This document shows, in pieces, positions 1 through 9,599 of a stretch of DNA of 31,982 nt (positions within the stretch are counted from its first letter, which is position 1; each line of letters starts with the position of its first letter). The notes below the pieces were generated by a model. It had not been told where the DNA came from. It did not search any database and saw nothing but the letters and a program-made list of their open reading frames with translations. The DNA is from Pelargonium nanum (Eukaryota > Streptophyta > Magnoliopsida > Geraniales > Geraniaceae): assembly GCA_036897485.1 (NCBI GenBank), contig JAYMTF010000663.1, positions 1-31,982 on the forward strand, given 5' to 3'. Position numbers and translations under genes: made by a program.

Positions 1-1492
1 TGTACTTAGTTTTGCTTTGTAAGCCTTCTTGGCATTTTATGGCTTAATGAGAAGTTTTAGTATTACTCTTAAAAAAAAAAGTAAAGAAATGAAAATAGAG
101 AAGGTAGAGAATATGAAATAAAATTCTAAACCCAATATGCATTAGTTTTCTTTCATTTTCAGTTTTGTCATAATCTCAATTTTGTTCAATTTTCCTTCCA
201 TATTAATTATTGGAGTAATATTTATTTTCAAAGGGTCACTTACTCTTTTGACTCTTTATAATCAAATAGTAATCATGGAAAAAAAGAAAACAAAATAAAA
301 CAGGCAAAATGAAATAAACGAAAGAAGAAAGAAAAAAGTTTTGACTTTTAAGTGTAAAAATACTAATAATTGAAAATGTTGGGTCACCCAAATCGGCGCA
401 TGCAAATACAATGCAACGTTGACATATTAATTTGGATTCATATCCAATTTCCACAAACTTAAGTGATAGTTGTAATTTTTTATTTTTGCATTACTTTTTT
501 CATAAGAGAGTAGAATCTGAATCAATGAGTTCTGTCCCAACAAAATCATATAAATCCAAATATATCTCATTTTATTAATAGCTTCTCTCCCATGTAAATA
601 CTGCAGGACAAAATACATACATCTTAATACAAATTTTCACAAATATTAACTTTAATTTTAATAGTTCATGAATAGTACAAATGTAATAAATTAGCTCAAA
701 TGATTTACTCTCACGTTTGTGGTAAAATTTAGAGATAACCTTGAGTTTTGTTGAACGATGTGATACCTCGTGGTGTGCAGGCTTTAAATTATTCAAGTCC
801 AAGTTCTCAAGTGATAACCATAAAAAATATTTTAATTGTGAACATCATCTCTAAGACTCCTACTACAAGAATAGTTCTGCATTGGTGCGCATTCGACTTG
901 TTTTGTTGACTCCGAGTCACTAGAACGAATCACACGTGATTATGAAGATACAAGAGTAAGTATATCACAATAACTAAGTTCTTTTTAATTTTTCTCAAAA
1001 TAAAAATAAAAACACTCATTTTAAAAATGATGGGATAATTTATACTTAAAACTCTTAATATTTATATGTGTGTGTGAGTTTGTCTATTGTGTGCAAGTCT
1101 GACATGGGATAAAATGCATTGGAATTCGATTTTATATTATTTTATTATTTGTTTACTAATTTTGATGCACTTTTTTGTGTTTTTAAGGTAAAATAATTAA
1201 TAAAAAATATTGAATATGATTCCAAGACCCCTTAATTTGTGCATATGTTGCACTTGTTAGATATGCCGAGAAGGAACAATGAAAGAGTTTAAGCCAAGAA
1301 GTATCTGACTAAAACTAAGTTGTCATTGAGGTCGCAACATCTCATTAAAATATTCGCATCAAATGGGTTGTTTCGCTCCCACAAATTTATTGAAATAAGT
1401 ATAAGTGAAATTTAATGATGTGTCGTCTCCTCATAGATTTTGGCTTAGTATAAGCCAAAAATAAGTTTGGTTCTTTCCTATATACACAAAAA

Positions 1493-1511
1493 GAGAGAGA
1501 GAGAGAGAGAG
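1493..1511. repeat. GA dinucleotide microsatellite
   Basis: An uninterrupted run of about nine GA units lies some 400 bases upstream of the transporter start codon. It is a simple sequence repeat; GA/CT runs are common in plant promoters. No function can be shown. Confidence 0.85.
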
Positions 1512-1760
1512 TTGTGTCATGTTTTCATTGATTTGGGTCTAAATAAAAAATAACTTAGCTCTTATCTTTATTCTAATATATGTGTAGGTATAATTAAGGG
1601 GACGTCAACTCATTAAAAGTATTCAGTACAAAGGAATCTAAGTCATAAATTGTTTGAAAGAAAAATTTATTGGTGCAAACAATTGTAATTAGCACAAACT
1701 TACATGCAAAAATGTTTTACCTATTTGAAACAAACAAAAAACAACAGTATCATTAATTAC

Positions 1761-1771
1761 TATATATAAAG
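1761..1771 (+). promoter_or_regulatory. TATA box of the NPF transporter gene
   Basis: The sequence tatatataaag is a near-ideal plant TATA box 140-150 bases before the ATG at 1909. That predicts transcription starting around 1795-1800, with a 5' UTR of a little over 100 bases in a C/T-rich stretch. Position and consensus are seen directly; the transcription start is inferred. Confidence 0.65.
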
Positions 1772-1908
1772 GGGAAGGGTGGTTGTTGGTTCCTCCAACT
1801 CAACTTGATGAGTATTTACATCCTTTAAAGCTCCTATAGCTTCTACACCAAAACACTGCATATCTAGCTCTGTTCAAGCTTCTTCTAGTTCTAGCTATCC
1901 ACATAGAG

Positions 1909-4530
1909 ATGGAGATGGAGAAGAGATCAGAGAAACTAGGGTTTGGCAGTAGCAGTAGCAGTAGTGTTGATCAATATGATGATAAACAAAAATGGGTTCA
2001 TGACTCCTCTGTAGACTCCAAAGGGAAGCTTCCACTCCGAGCTTCCACCGGCGCTTGGAAGGCTGCTCTCTTCATCATCAGTATGTTATATATATATATA
2101 TATATGAATTTTTTGCATGTGAATTTTTTTTCTTGTCAAAATTTACTGCATGAGAACTTGGTATCAAAATTTTGTTTCTTATCTGCATGTGAATTTTTCT
2201 TGTTGATCAACTAGCGTAACAACCGAGATTCGAATATGAGGCCTCAAGAAAATCTGATGATTGGTTATGGACTTAATAGCTCCTCATTGTTGTTAGTAAT
2301 ACAGTGATTAAGTGAAACTGAGAGTGAAAATGGTTGGCATTCAGAAATTAAGACCAGACAACCTTAATTTGAGGCTCACCACACGTGTGGGAGGATTTTC
2401 TTGGCAACCAAACAACATTTGTGTGATGAATTGAAATAAATGGTTACCCATGTGGGGCTTATGTTATAGCTTGGAAAGTTGAAAGTTGAAATAAATGAAG
2501 TCTATGCAGAGAAAAGGAAAGCCAAAAGAGACTTTTAGTAGCTTGTTTCACTTTCATGGCTTTTATTTCGTAGGTTGTCTTGAAAGTCTACATAAAGATA
2601 AATTGGAAGTCAACTCTACTAATTTTAGAATATGAATTGAAAGACAATTAGTCCATATATGTTTTTGTTAAGTTTAACTCGATATTGAAGCTGGTTTTGT
2701 TTGGTCTAATGACCCGTCTTTGATATTTGCAGCAATTGAGTTTAGCGAGAGGTTGAGCAACTTTGGAATATCAACAAATCTAATTACATACCTCACCAAA
2801 GTGATACACCAAGACCTGAAAACAGCTGCAAAAAATGTCAACTACTGGTCTGGTGTCACCACCATCATGCCTCTCATCGGAGCTTTCCTCGCCGACGCCT
2901 ACACCGGCCGTTTCACCATGGTCCTCTTCTCCTCCCTCATTTACCTTATGGTAATTGCTCAATCTCTAGCTCTCATCATTTTCTGTCACATACTCACATT
3001 TGTGTCCAAGGCCTTTTTATATAAAAATGTGACACATTGCAGGGTCTAAGCCTATTGACAATGTCCCAATTCCTCCCAAGTCTCAAGCCTTGTGGCACAT
3101 CCTCATCATGTGTGGAGCCTAGGAAGATTCATGAAGTGATTTTCTTCCTCTCCATGTACATGATCTCTGTTGGCACTGGTGGGCACAAGCCATGCCTAGA
3201 GAGCTTTGGAGCTGACCAATTTGATGATGACCACCAGGAGGAGAGGAAGAAGAAAATGTCCTACTTCAACTGGTGGAACACTGCACTCTGTTGTGGCCTC
3301 TTGCTTGGTGTCACTGTCATTGTTTATGTTCAGGACAATGTGAGCTGGGGTGTTGCAGATCTTGTGCTCACCATTACAATGGCAATCACAATTGTCACTT
3401 TTTTAGCTGGCAAGCCTTATTACAGGTACAGGTTGGTGAAAGGGAGTCCATTGACACCCATGTTGCAGGTCTTGGTTGCTTCTTTTAGGAAGAGAAAATT
3501 ACCTCTTCCTCTCAATCCTTCTATGTTATATGAAGTTCCAAAATCCCAAAAGGCTCAAGGAACTAGGCTTCTATGCCACACAAGTAAACTGAGGTTAGTG
3601 ATCAATCTGAACCAGCTCTAATCAAATTTGGATCACATTACCAAATTTTAGAACTGACCCTTCAACCTTGTTTTATGATCAAACAGGTTTCTTGACAGAG
3701 CTGCAATTGTTGAAGATAGCGCGAAAAGTACTGATCCATGGAGGCTAGTGACTGTGACAAGGGTTGAGGAAATGAAGCTTCTTGTGAACATGATTCCCAT
3801 ATGGTTAACTTCTTTACCATTCGGTCTTTGTCTGGCGCAATCCTCGACATTCTTCATCAAGCAAGGGGCTATAATGGACAGAAAGATTGGTAAGGGAGAT
3901 TTTCAGATCCCACCAGCTTCTATTTATGCTCTTGGAGCTGTTGGCATGATCTTCTCTGTCACTATCTATGACAAGGTTCTTGTCCCAGTGATGAGAAAAG
4001 CTACTGGTAATGAAAGGGGCATCAATATCCTCCAGAGGATTGGGATTGGCATGATATTTCCAACCACATCAATGGCTGTTGCAGCTTTGGTTGAAAGAAA
4101 AAGGTTAGGAGCTTCCAAGGAGGTTATGAGTGTGTTCTGGCTAGCTCCTCAGTTCTTGATTCTAGGCATAGGAGATGGGTTCACATTGGTTGGGTTGCAG
4201 GAATATTTCTATGACCAAGTTCCTGATTCTATGAGAAGCTTGGGGATAGCTTTCTATCTCAGTGTGATTGGAGTTGGGAGCTTCTTGAGCAGCTTTCTGA
4301 TTACTGTTGTTGATGATATCACAGAGAGAGGTGGGCATGGGAGCTGGTTTGGCAAGGACTTGAACTCGAGCCGGCTCGACAATTTCTACTGGCTCTTGGC
4401 AGTGTTGATGGGGCTGGATTTGTGTGTTTATGTGTTTGTTGCCAGAAGATACACTTACAAAAATGTGCAGAGAAGTGGGGTTGTTTCAGATTGCAAAAAT
4501 GAGAGGGATGGAGTGGAGATGTTAGCTTGA
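1909..4530 (+). CDS. NRT1/PTR-family (NPF5.6/5.7-like) proton-coupled transporter
   Basis: The coding sequence joins 1909-2080, 2733-2950, 3043-3593 and 3687-4530. All introns are GT-AG, phases match, and the product is 594 aa, normal for the family. NPF proteins are 12-helix major-facilitator transporters that move nitrate, small peptides or hormones with protons across the plasma membrane or tonoplast. The ExxER proton-coupling motif is intact (E60, E63, R64), in the first helix where the family expects it. FGADQFD (about residues 185-191), the ATGNERGI segment and the YFYDQVPDSMRSLG segment near the C-terminus are also family hallmarks. A basic loop (about residues 265-330) separates the two six-helix halves. 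The N-terminus has a serine run encoded by AGC/AGT repeats. In wording it most resembles Arabidopsis NPF5.6/NPF5.7 from memory. The substrate cannot be read from sequence. It is convergent with the carrier gene, with 450 bases between stop codons. Confidence 0.93.
2085..2105. repeat. TA dinucleotide microsatellite in NPF intron 1
   Basis: A run of about ten TA units begins a few bases after the exon 1 splice donor at 2081. It sits next to the donor consensus, so length changes here could affect splicing, though nothing in the sequence shows that they do. Confidence 0.8.
2379..2390. promoter_or_regulatory. G-box palindrome in NPF intron 1
   Basis: CCACACGTGTGG is a perfect 12-base palindrome centred on the CACGTG core bound by plant bZIP and bHLH factors. 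It lies inside the first, long intron of the transporter. A second CACGTG core lies upstream at 933-938. Binding is inferred from the motif only. Confidence 0.4.
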
Positions 4531-4980
4531 AAACTGTTTAAAATGTAGGTTTGTAAAGGGAGAGTAGGAGACTTGTTAAATTTTATCCAAGTTTCTTGTT
4601 TATGATCTAGTCTTTTCTATGCTGTTTGTTGAAACATGTACACAAACTTTGTTGCAGACTAGAGAAAATAGAACTTAAAAGCTGCTTCAAATAAGTATAG
4701 AACTGAATTGTACTGAAAAATTACAGTTCCTGACAATTGTGAGGGTAGCTATGTTTGTTACACTTGAGATGAGATTTAGATTCTTCACCTATCTATACAC
4801 TGAAAGTATGGTTCTTGCAGCAGCAGAAATGGAATATTAACTGCTACAAGAATACATATAAATGAAAACAGGCTCTACTGTTACATAACAATTTCAACCC
4901 TTAAACCAAAAATTAGAGGAAAAAACAATAACCACCCATCCTTCTACTTCCAGACCGGATTTCCAGAGGTGTTACGTGCA
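4531..4980. other. Shared 3' region between convergent NPF and carrier genes
   Basis: This 450-base stretch lies between the two stop codons (4530 on +, 4981 on -) and must hold both 3' UTRs. It is AT-rich. I see no ORF, repeat or RNA gene. AATAAG/AATGAA-type near-upstream signals occur, but plant polyadenylation sites are too loose to place. Confidence 0.6.
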
Positions 4981-7900
4981 CTATAAGCCCTTATCTGCTA
5001 AGAGGGTCTTCAGTTTCTCGTAAGTCATAAAACATATACCCACACCGGGGACCACCTTGTAGTACTCGGGCAGGATGCCTCTGTACAAACCACGTAAGCC
5101 TTCAGTCTTGATTATGTGCTTAAATGTTCCAAAAAGACCTGTTGTGTAAACACGGGCTTGGCCACCAGCCCCCTCCAACTGCTTCCGTCGCCTCACCAGG
5201 TCCAGGGGAAATGTTGCTGCACATTATCAAAAGCAAACACAAGGACATGGTTATTATTCTTAAGTTGATGTTTCTAGTATAGATTCATAAGGTTGTGAAG
5301 CGTCTCCATATATATACCAGGCTGGTTTAACTCAGTCATGAAAGTTTGGGATGCATGTACTAAACAAATTATCTTCGCAATTGTAATCATAAACAGCAAT
5401 TATAATACCAAATGTGGAAACTGTACTACAATAACAAATGACATCTCAAAAATCTGACATGAAAGATACTTGGTCTGTGCTCATCAAGATAAGTTGATTA
5501 GATTAGGCGCAGAACCAAGTTATAATACGTGAGACGAAGAATGTAAATATATAACTGTAAGAACAAGCAAGTTAAAATTGCATAGAGCATTTTCTCCAAG
5601 AGTCAGCTGCTATACAAAGTACTGGCACTAATGCTAAAAGTCTTACCAACTCAACAATTCACTTTCAACAACTATACTAACAAATAATGATCGGTAATCC
5701 ACAAATGATAATTTACACCAATGAAATTAGCAAAAGGTAGTACTACTAGTGTTCAAGAAAACCGATCACGAAGGTGATGTATGTTGATGCTCTATTGCAG
5801 ATCAGCCCTCAAGTGAAAGGAAAAAATACAATTTAATTAGTCATTCCATGATTTCTGGCATGACAATGTAATCAACAGAGTGGTAGAGATACAATTTAGT
5901 CTCCTCGGAAAACAAAAAAGATAGTTCGACTAGTTCTCGTGGGTTTACATCAACACCTCATTTCTTATTAACATATGTTCTGAATTTCTGACATCTGCTA
6001 TCAATAGATGACTATTTAACAAATGGTCCTACGAGATTTGACCAATTTGAATACCAATTAAGTAATTGGCAGAGGAAACCTAGGTGAGAAGCATACCTCA
6101 AAGAGGACACCTCTCACATTGATAACTGAGACTGAGAGCAGTATCGGTTCACCAGAGATAATGTCACCCCATGATATAACCACAATACTTGTGGAGTCAA
6201 GTTAATGAAGAGATTTCGGAAGTTAGTCCAAACAGGATAACAAAGTTAGATGAGCGACAGTAATTTTCTAATGGACTTCCTTACTAAAATTCTCAAATGC
6301 CAGATAAAAAACAACTCCAATCCGGATCTCTGGGTCTAGGGGGTCAGTCTTGTTAGATACTTAGTGCAAAGCCAACACCAGAACCTGTTTCTCTGCATCA
6401 AAAGCATAGGAAACAGCTCCATGTATTAACTTCTTTTATTGAAGTAATAATTATTTCATACAAAACTTTTCTATTCCCTCCATCCCAAAATGATTGTACA
6501 CTTTTTAGAGAAAAATTGTAAAGAAAGTGGACAATTTTTTTGGGACGGAGGCAGTAATTAAATATAAATTACACAAACTGCAAATCAACATTTGCTAATA
6601 TGGTAGTCCAAAAAGAACCGTGGAATCCATTACATGTGTGGATTTACAAAGATTGAAAAATCTATCTAACCTCAAAATCTTTGTTACTGTTTTAAGTTAA
6701 AATATTATACCAAAAATAGAAGGTGATCAAACAAAAATTTACGCAATTACTCACAGATAGAAGCAACTCAACCACATTTAAGAGTTCAGAAAAAAACCAG
6801 TGATCAGTTTAACTTGAATGAAGAAAAAATGACACCCTTAAATTTAAATTAAATGAAAGTTGATCCCACAACTAGTAACTTCAGATGTAGGTCTAGTATC
6901 CCTCACCTGTTGCTGCTGCAATGCCTGAAAAACTGCCACAAGCCAGACTGACAGGGATTTGAGGATCGTGGGGCCTGCCATGTAAAGGAAGTATAAATGT
7001 AAGTATCACTCCAAAAGTAAAACACACTAACAATTATAAGGCACACTGAATTTAAAATCCTAAATTAACTGAAGAATAAATTGAGTGATCACCTATGTTG
7101 TTGCCAGGAAGATCTCAAACCTTCGTAAACTGAAAAGCTGATTGCTATACTGGGACCAACACCCTGCATTGTGCCAAGTCAAGTCAATTACACACCAAAA
7201 GAGAGACAACCTAGGTTAAACACTAGTAGAATTACTGGTAAAATCCTTACCAAAAGGGTGGCCCCAAGTCCCTTGTAAAGACCCCAAACACCCTCCTCTT
7301 TGCTAATAGTATTCAAAGTATGCCAAATACCTCTGTAGTATACTACATTTGTCTGCAAATTTCAAACAAAATGAGAGGATAAAGATGTGAAACTGTATAA
7401 TTAACCAAGCTTGGCTACCATCCTACAAGTAATTTTAAATACCATTAATTGATTCAAATCACATCACTCAAGGTTTTGAAAAGAACTGTTCGTTAAACGT
7501 ATCCAATATCCAAACAGTTGCCAGCATAAGAAGCACAGACCAAAACTAGAAATTAGTTGAATCTAAGAACAGCTAGCATTGCTTGAAAGAATACAACTAA
7601 AATTGCTTGTACAGTTGGTAAACACTGGAACCAGATGAGATTATGCAAGCATTGGCATGACCACAATCTAGTAAAAGACAATTACAAAATATGAAATAAA
7701 AATGTATATTTATTTTAGTTTATCTCACAGAAACATGCCCCAATTAATTAGCACCAACAAAAGGAGATAAATGCACAACAAAGAGGCAGCATTACCATTA
7801 GCAAACCATTAGGAACTAGTTACATTGAGAAAATAAAATATTCAGAGGGACGTACTCCCCAAGGGTATGTTCACCTCACCTGGGCTGCAAGGCGTGTCCT

Positions 7901-9284
7901 TACTAGATCCAATGGGTATGTCACAGATGCAGCCGTTATTCCTGCCAAAGCACCGCCGACAAAATGCACGCAAACGTCTGCACTCATATTTTGTCTATGA
8001 CTTTCCAATCCTGGAATCATATGCAATAACTGTACCCAAAAAATAGAATTAAAAAATTAAATAAAAAAACATATACCAATGTAGCTTAATAATGCAAAGC
8101 TATCTAATCATAGACTGTTTGTACCAACTTTTTTGTAGTGCTCATATGCGGAGAAGTTGACAGCAGAATACGGTAGACGATGAATAATTGTAACCAGATT
8201 TCCTTTCCAAAAAGCTCTAAATCCTTCTTCATTGACGATTCGTGAGGCCTCATGCCATATACTTGTTCTTCTCACTGTTGCAACATCAGAGTGCATACCT
8301 TGCACCTAAAAGAATAGAATAAATATTAACATGTGAAACAAGATACTTATAAATGTCAATCTCAATAATCATAAAAACTAGATGGCAGAGCTTATGATTT
8401 GTTAGATTGAGGCATACTGAGAATATTAGATTGAAGATAGCATTGCATATACTTTATTCTCAAATTTCTAGATGAAAGTACATGAACTTCAAGAATTTAA
8501 TGAATTTTTTCATGGCTGCAAATCCCCCAGGGCTTAAATTCAAGCTCCAAAAAGCTCTTATTCTTCACTATACCGACATATTTCTTAAAGATCAAACCCG
8601 CACAGATGCAACATTACTCAGAGCTACACACAGAATTGCTAATCCCTAACTTTAAATGGAATTGCCCCAGTAAATCAGTCAGACCTCCCCTCTTACTCAT
8701 ACCCAAATGTGGCTCAGCTACTTCATATCAGCTGAAATATCCATTCTCTACCAGACACATCGTCCCCATTAATTCATCTATTCCTGACTAGAAGGGACAT
8801 ATCCACCAAAATACAAGTCCTAAGTCCTAACCAAACGAGGCCACATCTAATAGCAAAACGAAACCTCCATTATTCTAAAAACGTAATCTTTATCCAACAA
8901 TTCCCATTCAAAGAAAGACCCCTAAATTTGTCGAGTATATAGGTACATTAACACTACAAATTAGCAAAGAAAGACTCGTCAAATTGAATAATTAACGAAA
9001 CCAATAATAGGGGAAAAAGGAACCTGAAAGAGTATGGTAAGTCGAGAGAAAGGCGCCGTGCAGGTTTTGCTAAAAGCGCCGGCGACGCCACCGGCAACCA
9101 TCTGCGACAATACTCCGACCTGCGATTTCTGTATCAGCAACTGCTTCTGCTGCTGCTGCTGCGAGAATTTACGAGCAGCAGCAGCAGCTCCTCCGTCGGC
9201 AGCGGAGGCGACGCCTCCTTGGCTCGAATTGAGAGCTCTCTGACCTCCCTCCACCCCGACACCAACTCTAGCATCCGTTTGCAT
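4981..9284 (-). CDS. Mitochondrial carrier family protein (SLC25-type)
   Basis: Reading down the - strand, exons are 9284-9024, 8305-8129, 8029-7880, 7352-7251, 7163-7093, 6974-6907 and 5216-4981. Phases match and give 354 aa. Three tandem repeats of two helices each form an inner-membrane metabolite exchanger. Repeats 2 and 3 carry intact signatures, PLDLVRTR and PLDLVRRR, each followed by a GLYKG/GLYRG element. The repeat 1 signature is PFSRLTIL, which lacks the acidic residue. The N-terminal 40 or so residues are Ala/Gly/Gln-rich with five consecutive Gln. The wording matches, from memory, the Arabidopsis At2g37890/At3g53940/At3g55640 clade, which sits near CoA, ADP and ATP-Mg/Pi carriers; the substrate is not decidable. 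There is no EF-hand domain. Intron 6 is about 1.7 kb and hosts a MITE. The chosen start opens with MQTDARVGV, a start I associate with this clade. Confidence 0.92.
6474..6554. mobile_element. Short Stowaway-type MITE in carrier intron 6
   Basis: The element begins ttccctccatccca and ends, on the opposite strand, ctgcctccgtccca. Both are close to the Stowaway terminal repeat CTCCCTCCGTCCC. TA lies immediately outside both ends (6472-6473 and 6555-6556), as expected of Tc1/mariner-type target duplication. At 81 bases it is very short and codes for nothing. Confidence 0.85.
9149..9188 (-). repeat. CAG/CTG inverted repeat in carrier exon 1
   Basis: Two 14-base arms, GCTGCTGCTGCTGC (9149-9162) and GCAGCAGCAGCAGC (9175-9188), are perfectly complementary across a 12-base spacer. 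In the mRNA they encode the Ala run and the Gln run on either side of RKFS. The transcript can fold into a 14-bp hairpin about 100 bases after the start codon. Confidence 0.9.
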
Positions 9285-9511
9285 TGCAAATTGATTCCTC
9301 CAATAAACTTCGCCTTCAAATCGAAAACCACAAAAAACCTGAAAATCCGAAGCTCCTTCGAGATGCAGAGCAAATCACTGACCTCGATGAAGAAAAAGGA
9401 AAGCTCAGAGCGCGCGCGAAACACGAGGTCCTTCTTCTTCAGTTGGCTCTGTTCGCGTAATTTGAACGTGGGTCAGGGAAAGAGGAAGAGAGTGAAGACT
9501 AAGCTGTTAAA

Positions 9512-9523
9512 AACGACGTCGTT
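9512..9523. promoter_or_regulatory. AACGACGTCGTT palindrome upstream of carrier
   Basis: This is a perfect 12-base palindrome with an ACGT core. A close relative, AAACGGCGTCGTTT, lies at 9543-9556. Both are in the 5' flank of the carrier, 230-270 bases from its ATG. Their regulatory role is inferred from repetition and position only. Confidence 0.4.
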
Positions 9524-9566
9524 CTCAAACTGGATTGTCTGCAAACGGCGTCGTTTCTCTTGCCGG

Positions 9567-9590
9567 TTTATAGTGTAGTGTTAGGGTTTA
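9567..9590. promoter_or_regulatory. Carrier promoter elements: TATAAA on - strand and telo-box
   Basis: On the - strand TATAAA lies at 9572-9567, and the telo-box TAAACCCTAA lies at 9590-9581. The telo-box (AAACCCTA) is a known plant promoter motif of growth-related genes. Together they place the carrier promoter about 280-300 bases upstream of the ATG at 9284. The transcription start is inferred. Confidence 0.4.
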
Positions 9591-9599
9591 CGTCATCGT

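Larger units (their letters stand above)
1..1908. other. AT-rich intergenic and promoter DNA upstream of the NPF transporter
   Basis: I see no gene here; the short open frames have no family features and lie in low-complexity AT-rich sequence. Recognisable items are a G-box core CACGTG at 933-938 inside a longer palindrome, a GA dinucleotide run at about 1493-1511, and the TATA box listed separately. The last 150 bases before the ATG at 1909 are probably promoter and 5' UTR of the transporter. Confidence 0.6.

Noticed and set aside
2205-2250. Possible SINE B-box (attcgaat) on the - strand in NPF intron 1
   Set aside because: No matching A-box at the right distance and no target-site duplication were found.
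8606-8791. 61-aa open frame in carrier intron 1 on the opposite strand
   Set aside because: It has no family features, and the flanking carrier exons splice cleanly across it.
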